Source: Clavibacter sp. B3I6 (GTDB lineage Bacteria > Actinomycetota > Actinomycetes > Actinomycetales > Microbacteriaceae). From it: DNA of 64,000 nt. The notes under the pieces were generated by a model, which did no database searches, was not told the DNA's origin, and saw nothing but the letters and a program-made list of their open reading frames with translations. A program made the position numbers and the translations under genes. Location of the stretch: contig NZ_JAUSYL010000001.1 in NCBI RefSeq assembly GCF_030816895.1, positions 1,302,001 through 1,366,000 of the forward strand, read 5' to 3'. Below, piece by piece: positions 54,887 to 63,850 of this stretch (position 1 is its first letter; every line of letters begins with the position of its first letter).

Positions 54887-55630
54887 GTGGCGCGACGCGA
54901 CGACACCACGCCCTCCGGCGACACGAGCGGACGGCCCGTCCCGCCGACCGCCAAGCAGGCCCAGAAGGACCTCACGGTCAAGCAGCAGCGCGAGGCCCGC
55001 CGCGCCGAGAAGGTGGCGGCGCTCAAGAAGCAGCAGGACCGCGCGCGCCGGAACCGCCTCATCGGGATCATCACGGCGGCCGTGGCCGCCGTCGCGGTCG
55101 TGGCCATCGTCATCGGGGTGGTCGTCTCGAGCGGCACGCCGAAGCAAGACCCGGACGACATCACGATCCAGGGTCTGCAGACGTGGGACTCGCTCCCCAG
55201 CACGCACGTGGAGGGGACGGTCGACTACGCCGCCAAGTACCAGGGCATGAGCCCGCCCGCGGGCGGCGAGCACAACGCCATGTGGCTGAACTGCGGCGTC
55301 TACGACCAGCCGCAGCCGAGCGAGAACGCGGTGCACGACCTGGAGCACGGCGCCGTGTGGATCACGTACGACGCCGACCAGGTCACGGGCGGCGACCTGT
55401 CGGACCTGCAGAAGTACGCGGAGTCGTTCGGCGGCTACGTCACCATGTCGCCCTACGAGGGCCTCGACACCCCCATCGCGCTCTCCGCGTGGGGCGCGCA
55501 GGTGAAGGTCGACTCGGTCGAGGACCAGCGCATCAAGGACTTCATGGCCAAGTACTGGAAGAGCCCGAACGCCCCCGAGGCCGGCGCCGCGTGCACCGGC
55601 GCGCTCGAGGGCGAGGGCCGGGTCGGCTGA
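54887..55630 (+). CDS. DUF3105 membrane-anchored protein
   Basis: A 247-residue protein. The N-terminal ~57 residues are basic, helical and cytoplasmic (QREARRAEKVAALKKQQDRARRNR), then one transmembrane helix (58-80), then an outer DUF3105 domain with GGEHNAMWLNCGVYDQP and VHDLEHGAVWITYDA motifs rich in His and Cys. DUF3105 function is unknown; conserved His/Cys suggest metal binding. Start is a GTG after AGAAGGA. The next gene (DUF305) begins just after its stop (2 nt), so the two form an operon. Confidence 0.85.
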   Translation: MARRDDTTPSGDTSGRPVPPTAKQAQKDLTVKQQREARRAEKVAALKKQQDRARRNRLIGIITAAVAAVAVVAIVIGVVVSSGTPKQDPDDITIQGLQTWDSLPSTHVEGTVDYAAKYQGMSPPAGGEHNAMWLNCGVYDQPQPSENAVHDLEHGAVWITYDADQVTGGDLSDLQKYAESFGGYVTMSPYEGLDTPIALSAWGAQVKVDSVEDQRIKDFMAKYWKSPNAPEAGAACTGALEGEGRVG

Positions 55631-55632
55631 CC

Positions 55633-56412
55633 GTGACCGACCGCGGCTCCGGATCGACCGGCGCGGGCTCCTCCGGCCGGCCCGACGACGGCGTCGCGGT
55701 CGACCACGTCCCCGACGACGACATCCGCGAGGAGGAGCTCGAGGGCCTGGTCGCGCACGGCGAGGAGTCGCGCGCCCGCGGACGCCGGATCCGCATCGGC
55801 CTGGCCGCGGGCGTCGTCGCGATCGCGCTCGTGGTCGCCGGGCTCCTCGTGGGCCGCGTCACCGCGCCCGTCTCCGCCCTGACGCCCAGCACCAACAGCG
55901 CCGAGGCCGGCTTCTCCCGCGACATGCAGGTGCATCACGAGCAGGCCGTGCAGATGTCGCTCCTCATCATCGACCGCACAGACGATCCCGAGGTGAAGCT
56001 GATCGCGCAGGACATCGCGCAGGCCCAGTCGCAGCAGGCCGGCCAGATGTACGCGTTCCTCACCTCGTGGGGCCTCGACCAGGCGCCGTCGCAGGCGCGC
56101 ATGACCTGGATGACGCTGCCCGCGCTCGACGGGGCGACGGATCACGCCTCCATGGACATGACCCCGGGCGCCCGGATGCCGGGCCTCGCATCACCGGCCG
56201 ACCTCGAGGAGCTCAGCGGGCTCACGGGCGTCGACGCGGAGCGGAAGTACCTCACCCTGATGATCGCCCACCACCGCGGCGGCGTGGAGATGGCCCAGGC
56301 GCTCCTCGAGCGCTCGCGGAACCCCCTCGTCACCGACCTCGCCACCGGGATGGTCGCGGTGCAGGACAAGGAGATCCTCTACATGCAGCAGCTCCTCGAC
56401 GCCCGGTCCTGA
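55633..56412 (+). CDS. DUF305 family membrane-anchored protein
   Basis: A 259-residue protein with an acidic cytoplasmic N-terminus, one transmembrane helix (about 54-74) and an outer DUF305 domain. Two His/Met-rich helices bear the family signature: SRDMQVHHEQAVQMS (His101, His102) and MIAHHRGGVEMAQ. DUF305 proteins are ferritin-like four-helix bundles often tied to copper or other metals. GTG start, 2 nt after the DUF3105 stop. Likely acts with that protein in the cell envelope. Confidence 0.88.
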   Translation: MTDRGSGSTGAGSSGRPDDGVAVDHVPDDDIREEELEGLVAHGEESRARGRRIRIGLAAGVVAIALVVAGLLVGRVTAPVSALTPSTNSAEAGFSRDMQVHHEQAVQMSLLIIDRTDDPEVKLIAQDIAQAQSQQAGQMYAFLTSWGLDQAPSQARMTWMTLPALDGATDHASMDMTPGARMPGLASPADLEELSGLTGVDAERKYLTLMIAHHRGGVEMAQALLERSRNPLVTDLATGMVAVQDKEILYMQQLLDARS

Positions 56413-56568
56413 CCCGGTCGCACCGACGACCCGCGGGGCCCGCCACGGCGCACGCGCTGGTCGCCGTCGGGCGTCCTGTGCACCAGCCGCGCGGGAGGCG
56501 TCCGGGCCGGGCCAGGATCCGTGTCGTGCCCGGTGCACGACGATCCCGTCACGACCTGAGAAGAGCCC

Positions 56569-57000
56569 ATGTCCCGTCATGTCCCCCTCCCCCGCTCGCT
56601 GAGACTCGGCAGCCTCGCCCTCCTCGCCACCGGCGGACTCCTCCTCGGCTTCGGAGCGGTGCCCGCGTCCGCGTCCACGGACAGCGACGTCACCATCCAG
56701 ACCCTCAAGCACTACGGGATCCCCTGGGCGCAGTCCGTCCTCCTCACCACCCCCGGCAACGCGAACCCGTGGTGCGTGTCCCTCAGCCGGGAGGGCGCGG
56801 GGAGCGGCATCGATCGCCAGCAGCACGTGTGGATGGAGGCCACGGTGAGGATGTCGCGGGGGATCCGCACCATCATGAGCTTCGACAGCCCCGACTGCCA
56901 GACGGGGACCGGTCTCGCGGGGACGCATGGGACGATCGACACCGTCCACTACGACAGGTGGACGGTCTACCCGAATCGTCCGCCCAAGCCGAACGACTGA
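56569..57000 (+). CDS. Small secreted protein of unknown function
   Basis: A 143-residue protein. Its signal peptide (basic n-region, hydrophobic 12-30) is followed by a likely cut after PASA (about residue 35). The mature part of ~108 residues has two cysteines (Cys69 in NPWCVSL, Cys110 in SPDCQTG) that could form a disulfide, and several Trp/Tyr. I do not recognise a family. It stands alone, convergent with the ABC exporter gene 19 nt away; the 156 nt before it hold two GTGCAC elements and a weak GAGAAGAG ribosome site. Confidence 0.75.
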   Translation: MSRHVPLPRSLRLGSLALLATGGLLLGFGAVPASASTDSDVTIQTLKHYGIPWAQSVLLTTPGNANPWCVSLSREGAGSGIDRQQHVWMEATVRMSRGIRTIMSFDSPDCQTGTGLAGTHGTIDTVHYDRWTVYPNRPPKPND

Positions 57001-57019
57001 GCCCGGGTCCGCCCCGTCA

Positions 57020-58906
57020 TCAGGCCGCCTCGGTGCGCTGGTCGCTGTAGAGGCGCGCGTACTCGCCGCGGCGGGCGAGCAGCTCCGTATGGGTGCCCTG
57101 CTCGACGATGCGACCGGCGACGACCACGAAGATCACGTCGGCGTCGACCACCGTCGAGAGCCGGTGCGCGATCGCGATGGTCGTGCGCCCGCGGGACGCC
57201 GTGTCGAGCGCCTGCTGCACCACGCGCTCGGAGATGGCGTCGAGCGCGCTCGTGGCCTCGTCGAGGATCAGCACGGCCGGGTCCTTGAGGAGCACGCGCG
57301 CGATGGCGATGCGCTGCTTCTCGCCGCCGGAGAGCCGGTAGCCGCGCTCCCCCACGAGCGTGTCGTACCCGTCGGGGAACGACTCGATCGTCTGGTGGAT
57401 GTTCGCGGCCCGCGCCGCCTGCTCGATCTGCTCCTGCGTGGCGTCCGGCCGCGCGTAGCGGAGGTTGTCGCCGATGGTCGCGTGGAAGAGGTAGGTCTCC
57501 TGGCTGACGATGCCGATGTTCTCCAGCAGCGACTCCTGCTCGAGGTCGCGCACGTCCTCACCGGCGAACAGCACGCGGCCGCCGGTCACGTCGTGGAAGC
57601 GCGGGATCAGGTAGGACACGGTCGTCTTCCCCGCGCCGGAGGGGCCCACGAAGGCCGCGAACTGGCCGGGCTGGATGTCGAAGGACATGCCGTCGAGCGT
57701 GGGCCGCTCGCCGGGCCGGGTGTCGGGGTAGGAGAAGCGCACGTCGTCGAACGCGACCCGGCCGAGCGCGGGACCCGCGGCGACGGGACGCGCGTCGTGC
57801 CGGTCGCGGATGGCCGGCTCCAGGTCGAGGTACTCGAAGATGCGGGCGAACAGGGCACCCGAGGTCTGCAGGTCGAGGGCCACGCGCATCAGCCCGATGA
57901 GCGGCCACATGAGGCGCGCCTGCACGGTCGTGAACGCGACGATGGTGCCCGCCGTGACCTCGACGCCGCCCGTGATGAGGAAGCCCGCGACCACGTAGAC
58001 GATCGCCGGGATGATCGAGAGGAAGATCTGCACGAGCGCGAAGAACCACTGCCCGCTCATCTGCTGGCTCACCTGCAGCCGGATCTGCGTGCGGTTCTCG
58101 TCCTCGTAGCGCGCGGTCTCCGCGCCCTGCCGGTTGAAGCTCTTGGACAGCAGGATGCCCGAGACGGACAGCGTCTCCTGCGTGATGGCCGTCATGTCGG
58201 ACAGCGACTCCTGCGTCTTCGACGCGATCCGCGCCCGCACCTGCCCCACGCGCCGCTGCGCGATGACGAGGACGGGCATGAGCACCACGGCCACGAGCGT
58301 CAGCTGCCAGTTGAGCACGAGCATCGCGACGAGGGCCGCGATCACGGTGACGGTGTTGCCGAGCACGCTCGAGACGGTGTTGGTGAGGACCGCCGCCACG
58401 CCGCCCACGTCGTTCTGCAACCGGGACTGGATGACGCCGGTCTTGGTGCGCGTGAAGAACCCGAGCTCCATGCTCTGCAGGTGCCGGAAGAGGTCGACCC
58501 GCATGGATCCCATGACCCGGTTGCCGACGGTCGCCGTGAGGTAGGTCTGCCAGACGCCGAGGCCGGCGCCCGCGACCCAGATGGCGATCATGACGGCGAC
58601 GAGCTCGACGAGCACCGGGATGTCGGGGCCGCCCGTGGGCGGGAAGAGCCCGCGGTCGAAGGCCTGCTGCGTGAGCAGCGGCGGCACCACGGTGAGGCCC
58701 GCGCCGACGAGCACGAGCACGATGGTGAGGATCAGCGCCCGGCGGTGCGGCTGGAACAGCTCCGTGATCCGGCCCAGCAGGTTCTCGACGCGCGGCGCCT
58801 CCGCGTTGGCCTTGCGCTGGCTCTCGGCGTCGGCCGCGCTCACGCGTCCGCCGCGCCCGCCACCGCGCATCCCGCCGCCCGCGGCGATGTCGCCCATCCT
58901 CGTCAT
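57020..58906 (-). CDS. ABC exporter (fused membrane and ATPase domains)
   Basis: A 628-residue half-transporter: a Gly/Arg-rich N-terminus, six membrane helices (about 55-340) and a C-terminal ATPase with Walker A GPSGAGKTT, signature LSGGEKQRIAIARVLL, Walker B VLILDEATSALD and the H-loop AHRLST. It resembles MsbA/LmrA-type drug or lipid exporters and should work as a dimer. The substrate is unknown. An AGGATCGCCGG region precedes the ATG. Confidence 0.92.
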   Translation of the reverse strand: MTRMGDIAAGGGMRGGGRGGRVSAADAESQRKANAEAPRVENLLGRITELFQPHRRALILTIVLVLVGAGLTVVPPLLTQQAFDRGLFPPTGGPDIPVLVELVAVMIAIWVAGAGLGVWQTYLTATVGNRVMGSMRVDLFRHLQSMELGFFTRTKTGVIQSRLQNDVGGVAAVLTNTVSSVLGNTVTVIAALVAMLVLNWQLTLVAVVLMPVLVIAQRRVGQVRARIASKTQESLSDMTAITQETLSVSGILLSKSFNRQGAETARYEDENRTQIRLQVSQQMSGQWFFALVQIFLSIIPAIVYVVAGFLITGGVEVTAGTIVAFTTVQARLMWPLIGLMRVALDLQTSGALFARIFEYLDLEPAIRDRHDARPVAAGPALGRVAFDDVRFSYPDTRPGERPTLDGMSFDIQPGQFAAFVGPSGAGKTTVSYLIPRFHDVTGGRVLFAGEDVRDLEQESLLENIGIVSQETYLFHATIGDNLRYARPDATQEQIEQAARAANIHQTIESFPDGYDTLVGERGYRLSGGEKQRIAIARVLLKDPAVLILDEATSALDAISERVVQQALDTASRGRTTIAIAHRLSTVVDADVIFVVVAGRIVEQGTHTELLARRGEYARLYSDQRTEAA

Positions 58907-58965
58907 TCCGGCGATCCTACGCGCGTGGGGGATCCCTCCCGACCACGGCGGCGGCGTGCACGACG

Positions 58966-59007
58966 ACGGCCCGGCCGCCCGCGCTGGCGGGAGACCGGGC
59001 CGGGGTC
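58966..59007 (-). terminator. Possible terminator at the end of the AglEFG-like operon
   Basis: GACGGCCCGG pairs imperfectly with CCGGGCCGGGGTC around a CGCCCGCGCTGGCGG inner part, just beyond the stop of the 59021 permease. Confidence 0.4.
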
Positions 59008-59020
59008 GTGAGGAGGCGGA

Positions 59021-60010
59021 TCAGCCCTTCGTGGACCCCGCGAGGAGGCCGCGCACGAAGTAGCGCTGGAGGCTGAAGAACACGATGAGCGGCACGATGA
59101 GCGAGACGAAGGCCGCCGCCGTGAGCCGCTGCCAGTCCTGCCCGCGCGTCCCCGTGAGCTCCGCGAGGCGCTGCGTGAGCGGCGCGACGTCGGCCGTGCC
59201 GCCGGAGAAGATCAGCGCCACCAGCAGGTCGTTCCAGACCCACAGGAACTGGAAGATCGCGAACGACGCGATGGCCGGGAGCGCCAGCGGCAGCACGATG
59301 CGGAAGAAGACCTGGCCGTGGCTCGCGCCGTCGACCCGGGCCGCCTCGATGACCTCGCCCGGGATCTCCGAGATGAAGTTGTGCAGCAGGAAAATCGCGA
59401 GCGGCAGGGCGAAGATCGTGTGCGCCACCCACACCGGCAGATAGCCCTGCTCGGGGATGAGCGGGATGACGCCGTGGATCGCCTCCTGCAGCGGGCGCAG
59501 CGTGCGCGTGAACATCTGCAGCAGCGGGATGAGCGCCATCTGCAGCGGCACGATCTGCAGCGCGAAGATCAGCACGAACAGGAAGTTCGAGCCCTTGAAC
59601 TTGATCCACGCGAACGCGTACGCGGCCATGGAGGCGATGACGAGCGGGAACAGGGTCGCGGGGATCGCGATGGCCAGCGAGTTGACGAAGTACGAGCCGA
59701 GCTGCGGCGACGACTGCGACGTCGACAGCAGCACCTCCTGGTAGTTGTCCAGGGTGAAGCCCGGATTCTGGAAGATCGTCCACCAGCCCGTGGTCTGGAT
59801 GAGGCCGGCGGGGCGGAACGACGAGACGAACAGGCCGAAGGTCGGCAGCGTCCACAGCACCGCGATGATCAGCGCGGCGACCGTGGCGCGGCGCGAGGTG
59901 AGGCGGTTCTTGACGCGCCGGCTCTTCGCGCCGACCGATGCGGCCTGCTCGATGGCGCCGCGGCGGGTCCCGCGGTCGGCGACCGGCAGGTCGGGGGGTG
60001 CGACGCTCAT
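59021..60010 (-). CDS. Sugar ABC transporter permease (MalG/AglG type)
   Basis: A 329-residue permease with a basic cytoplasmic N-terminus (GAKSRRVKNRLTSRR) and six helices. The EAA loop is EAARVDGASHGQVFF...LPLALPA. It is the last gene of the second sugar ABC operon and overlaps the upstream permease by 4 nt (ATGA). The long extracellular stretch after helix 1 (TTGWWTIFQNPGFTLDNY) is typical of AglG-type permeases. Confidence 0.9.
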   Translation of the reverse strand: MSVAPPDLPVADRGTRRGAIEQAASVGAKSRRVKNRLTSRRATVAALIIAVLWTLPTFGLFVSSFRPAGLIQTTGWWTIFQNPGFTLDNYQEVLLSTSQSSPQLGSYFVNSLAIAIPATLFPLVIASMAAYAFAWIKFKGSNFLFVLIFALQIVPLQMALIPLLQMFTRTLRPLQEAIHGVIPLIPEQGYLPVWVAHTIFALPLAIFLLHNFISEIPGEVIEAARVDGASHGQVFFRIVLPLALPAIASFAIFQFLWVWNDLLVALIFSGGTADVAPLTQRLAELTGTRGQDWQRLTAAAFVSLIVPLIVFFSLQRYFVRGLLAGSTKG

Positions 60011-60978
60011 CGGATCTCCTTCTGCTTGCTCATGACGCGGACGTTGTAGATGACGATCGGCAGCACCATGAGGAACAGCACGATCGCGAGCGCCGAGCCG
60101 CGGCCCTGCTCGCCGGCGCGGAACGCCTGCGTGTACATCTCGTTGGCGATGACGCTCGTCTCGAAGTTGCCGGCGGTCATGGTGCGGACGATGTCGAACA
60201 CCTTGAGCGTCGCGATGGAGATGGTGGTGACCACCACGACGAGCGACCCGCGGATGCCGGGGAGCGTGACGTTGAGGAACCGCTCCCAGGCGTTCGTGCC
60301 GTCGAGCTGCGCCGCCTCGAGCTGCTCGGTGGGCACGCCCTTGATGCTCGCGGAGAGCACGACCATGGCGAAGCCGGTCTGGATCCAGATCATCACGATG
60401 ATGAGCAGCGCCGTGTTGATGGGCGAGGTCTGCAGCCACTGCACGGGCTGCTGGCCCATCCAGACGAGGATCTGGTTGAGGAGGCCGATCTGCTCGTTGT
60501 CGCCCGACTTGTAGTCGTAGACGAAGCGCCAGATGATGCCGGCGCCGACGAACGAGATGGCCATCGGCATGAAGACGAGCGCCTTGAAGTACTTCTCGCC
60601 GCGCGACTTGTCGATGAAGACCGCGTACGCGAGGCCGATGGCCGTCGACAGCAGCGGGACGAAGATGACCCAGATGACCGTGTTGAGCAGCGTCCGGAGC
60701 GCGGACGGCTGGGTGAACATCCAGACGAAGTTGTCGAGGCCCGCCCATTCGCCGGTGTTGTCGCGGAACGCGAGCAGGGTCGTGCGGAACGCGGGGTAGA
60801 TGAGGCCGACGGCGAGCAGGATCAGCGCGGGGAGCACGAAGGCCGCGAGCTGCACCCAGTCCTTGCCGCGCTTCGGCGCCTTGTCGATGAGGAAGAGGAT
60901 CAGCCCGATCACCACGGCGAAGACGGCCAGCGCGGCCACCACCTGGAGGATCTTGCCGATCAGATCAGCGGTCGTCAT
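60007..60978 (-). CDS. Sugar ABC transporter permease (MalF/AglF type)
   Basis: A 323-residue permease. Two helices at the N-terminus (residues 8-30 and 42-65, with DKAPKRGKDW between) precede the permease core, an arrangement seen in AglF-type proteins. The EAA loop reads EAAQLDGTNAWERF...LPGIRG. Pairs with the 59021-60010 protein. A separate ATPase is expected elsewhere. Confidence 0.9.
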   Translation of the reverse strand: MTTADLIGKILQVVAALAVFAVVIGLILFLIDKAPKRGKDWVQLAAFVLPALILLAVGLIYPAFRTTLLAFRDNTGEWAGLDNFVWMFTQPSALRTLLNTVIWVIFVPLLSTAIGLAYAVFIDKSRGEKYFKALVFMPMAISFVGAGIIWRFVYDYKSGDNEQIGLLNQILVWMGQQPVQWLQTSPINTALLIIVMIWIQTGFAMVVLSASIKGVPTEQLEAAQLDGTNAWERFLNVTLPGIRGSLVVVVTTISIATLKVFDIVRTMTAGNFETSVIANEMYTQAFRAGEQGRGSALAIVLFLMVLPIVIYNVRVMSKQKEIR

Positions 60979-61015
60979 GGACGTCTCGCCCTTCGGGTCG
61001 GGGGGATGTGGGAGC

Positions 61016-61041
61016 GGGGCCGCCGCGTGCGCGGCGGCCCC
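61016..61041 (-). other. Strong hairpin between binding-protein and permease genes
   Basis: GGGGCCGCCGC pairs perfectly with GCGGCGGCCCC around GTGC. It follows the binding-protein stop and precedes the permease start by 38 nt. It probably limits read-through so that binding protein is in excess. Confidence 0.65.
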
Positions 61042-61098
61042 GCATGGCCCGGCACGGATGCCGGTGCCGGTGCCGACCCGGTCAGGGTCGGCGGTGGA

Positions 61099-62463
61099 TC
61101 AGGACGTGGGCCAGCTCGACTCGATGGCGTCGACCGTCTTCTGGGTCGAGTCGCCGCTCAGCCAGCCGACGATCCCCTTCCAGAAGGAGTCGGTGCCGAC
61201 CGCGCCGGGCATGAGGTCCGAGCCGTCGAAGCGGAACGTCGCGTCCGGGTCCTGAAGGATCTCGATGCTCTGCTTCAGGATGTCGCTCGACGCGTTCGCG
61301 GGGTCGAGCCCCTTGTTCGCGCTGATGACGCCGCCGAGGCTGACGCGGTTGTTCGCCCAGGTGTCGCTCGAGAGGTAGGAGAGCACCGCGGTGATCTCGT
61401 CGCTCGTCTGGAACGCGCCGACGAGCTCGCCGCCGCCGGTGACGGTCGTCGCGTCGCCCTCGTTCGTGGGCGGCAGGAGGAACGCGTAGACGTCGCCGTC
61501 GGGCGAGACCTTCGCGTCGGTGCCGTCGGCCTTCTTCCAGAAGCCCTCGTAGAAGGACGCCTGGTGGTGCAGCGAGCACTCGCCCTCGAGGATCGGGAGG
61601 CCGGCGTCGCCGAACTCCGTGGAGATGATCGACGAGACGTCACCCAGGCCGCCGTTGACGTAGTCCGGGTTCTTGATGATCTCGCCGACGCCGTCGAAGG
61701 CCGCCGCGATCGCGGGGTCGTTGAACGGGATCTCGTGCTTCACCCACTTGTCGTAGGTCTCCGCGCCGGCCTGGCGGATGACGAAGCTCTCGACCCAGTC
61801 GGTTCCCGGCCAGCCGGTGGCGTCGCCGGAGCCGATGCCGACGCACCACGGCTTGTGGTCGCCCTCGGCCGCGATCTTCGCGGTGAGGTCCATGAGCTCG
61901 GCGGTCGACTTCGGGACCTCGTAGCCCTTCTCCTCGAACTCGCTCGGGGAGTACCAGACGTAGCCCTTGACGCTCGCCATGAGCGGGGCGCCGTAGAAGG
62001 TGCCGTCGACGGTGCCGTAGCCCTTCCAGTCCGCGGACCAGCCCTTGTCGACGTTCTCCTCGACCGCGGCGGGGGCGGCCTGCAGGTAGCCCTTCGACGC
62101 GAGCACGTTGAAGAGGCCCGGCTGCGGGATGATGCCGATGTCGGGAGCCGAGTCGCCCTCCGCGAGGACCGCGATCTGCGCCTCGAACTCCTTGGTGCCC
62201 TGGTAGTTCACGGTGATGCCCGTGCAGGTCTCGAAGTCCTTCCAGGACTCGACGAGGCGGTCGGCCTCGTCGTCCTGGATCGTGCCGCCGATGCTGACCT
62301 CGGGGCTGCCCTCGAACTCGCCGTACGACGAGTAGGGCGAGCAGTCGGTGTCCGCGGCGTCCTCCGCCGCGATGTCGCCCGTGCAGCCCGTGAGCGCGAG
62401 GCCGGCGATGCCGACCGCTGCGAGGGGTGCCGCGAAGCGACGTCGGAATAGGGCGTGGCCCAT
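61099..62463 (-). CDS. Sugar-binding lipoprotein (AglE-like)
   Basis: A 454-residue family 1 solute-binding protein with lipobox LALTGC (Cys27), so lipid-anchored. The N-terminal region holds GTIQDDEADRLVESWKDFETCTGI, with a Cys pair likely for a disulfide. The ATG has GAGGAG upstream. First gene of a binding protein-permease-permease operon divergent from a LacI-type gene. It resembles AglE (alpha-glucoside) proteins; sugar not known. Confidence 0.88.
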   Translation of the reverse strand: MGHALFRRRFAAPLAAVGIAGLALTGCTGDIAAEDAADTDCSPYSSYGEFEGSPEVSIGGTIQDDEADRLVESWKDFETCTGITVNYQGTKEFEAQIAVLAEGDSAPDIGIIPQPGLFNVLASKGYLQAAPAAVEENVDKGWSADWKGYGTVDGTFYGAPLMASVKGYVWYSPSEFEEKGYEVPKSTAELMDLTAKIAAEGDHKPWCVGIGSGDATGWPGTDWVESFVIRQAGAETYDKWVKHEIPFNDPAIAAAFDGVGEIIKNPDYVNGGLGDVSSIISTEFGDAGLPILEGECSLHHQASFYEGFWKKADGTDAKVSPDGDVYAFLLPPTNEGDATTVTGGGELVGAFQTSDEITAVLSYLSSDTWANNRVSLGGVISANKGLDPANASSDILKQSIEILQDPDATFRFDGSDLMPGAVGTDSFWKGIVGWLSGDSTQKTVDAIESSWPTS

Positions 62464-62773
62464 GTGCGTCTCCTCTTCATCGAGTGGATGCGGGCTGCCC
62501 CGCCGTCCTGTGCGTGCGTCGGCGGGTGAGGCGCCGTCGCCTGACCGGTGTGCTCCCGTAGGGAACCGGTTCCAGGTCAATCTAGGGGAGCTCGGAGAGG
62601 ACGGCAAGGCGGGTCAGGTAACGAAACGGTCTACCTTCCCGGCGATGTGCGTGCCTTTCGGGCGCGGATGGTCCATCATCGGACTCGGCCCCGCGCATCC
62701 CGGAACCTGGAACCGCTTCCAGTGCGCGCGTCCGGCGCGACGCGGCGCCGCGGGACCCGATGGAGGGAGCGCG
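62464..62773. promoter_or_regulatory. Divergent control region with two LacI-type operators
   Basis: The 310-nt gap contains the perfect palindrome GGAACCGGTTCC (62562-62573) and the near palindrome CTGGAACCGCTTCCAG (62707-62722). Both share the GGAACCGnTTCC core with a central CG. The first faces the binding-protein gene, the second the LacI gene. The remaining bases hold no gene I can support. Confidence 0.7.
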
Positions 62774-63793
62774 ATGAGCGCCATCGCCGACGTCGCCCGG
62801 CTCGCCGGCGTCTCGAAGGCCACCGCCTCCCGCGCCCTCAGCGGCCGGGGCTACGTCTCCCCCGCCACGCGCGCCCGGGTCGCCGAGGCCGCCGCCGAGA
62901 TCGGGTACGTCGTCTCCTCGAACGCGTCGAGCCTCGTCACCGGCCAGTCCAAGAACGTGGGCGTGGTGCTGCCGTTCATCAACCGGTGGTTCTTCGCGGA
63001 GCTGCTGGAGGGCATCGAGGAGGCGCTCATCGAGGCCGACTACGACCTCACGCTCTACCGCCTCACCGCGGATCCCGAGCAGCGCCGCAAGGTCTTCGAG
63101 TACTTCCTCGTGCGGAAGCGCGTGGACGCCGTCATCGCGGTGAGCGTCGCCCTCACGCCCGCCGAGGTGGTGCGACTGCGCTCCCTCGACAAGCCGCTCG
63201 TCGGCATCGGCGGTCCGGTCGAGGGCATGAGCACGCTGAGCATCGACGACGAGGCCGCGGCCCGCCTCGCGACCGAGCACCTGCTGAGCCTCGGCCACGC
63301 GCGCGTCGTGCACCTCGGCGGCGACCTGCACGCCCAGATGGCGTTCTTCGTGCACGAGAAGCGGCTGGCGGGGTACCGCGCGGCCATGGACGCGGATCCT
63401 CGCGGGCTCGAGGCGCGCTTCGCCACGGCCGAGTTCACGATCGACGGGGGCTTCCGGTCCGCGATGGCGCTGCTCGCGGATCCGCGGACCCGGCCGACCG
63501 CCGTCTTCGCGGCCTCCGACGAGATCGCCATCGGGACGATCCTCGCGGCGCGCCAGCTCGGGATCGCCGTGCCGGCCGAGCTGTCCGTGGCGGGCATCGA
63601 CGGGCACGCGCTCGCACCTTTGTTCGGGCTCACCACGGTGGAGCAGCACCCGCGGCTGCAGGGCCGGTCCGCCGTGGGGATGGTGCTCGAGGGGCTCGCG
63701 CCGGGCGGCGCGGCGGAGCGCACCGTGACCATGCCCGTCGACTTCGCGGCCCGCGCCAGCACCACTGCGCCCCCGGCCCCGCCGGCGCCCTGA
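62774..63793 (+). CDS. LacI family transcriptional regulator
   Basis: A 339-residue regulator. HTH is MSAIADVARLAGVSKATASRALSG, with the hinge region VVSSNASSLVTGQ, then a sugar-binding fold (NVGVVLPFINRWFFAELLEGIEEAL). GGAGGG precedes the ATG. It is divergent from the AglE-like operon and likely represses it and itself through the two GGAACC-type sites. The C-terminus ends in an Ala/Pro-rich tail. Confidence 0.92.
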   Translation: MSAIADVARLAGVSKATASRALSGRGYVSPATRARVAEAAAEIGYVVSSNASSLVTGQSKNVGVVLPFINRWFFAELLEGIEEALIEADYDLTLYRLTADPEQRRKVFEYFLVRKRVDAVIAVSVALTPAEVVRLRSLDKPLVGIGGPVEGMSTLSIDDEAAARLATEHLLSLGHARVVHLGGDLHAQMAFFVHEKRLAGYRAAMDADPRGLEARFATAEFTIDGGFRSAMALLADPRTRPTAVFAASDEIAIGTILAARQLGIAVPAELSVAGIDGHALAPLFGLTTVEQHPRLQGRSAVGMVLEGLAPGGAAERTVTMPVDFAARASTTAPPAPPAP

Positions 63794-63850
63794 GCGCGGG
63801 CGGGACGAGGGCGGGGGCCCGGGATCCGGGATCCGCTCGCGGGACGCGCG

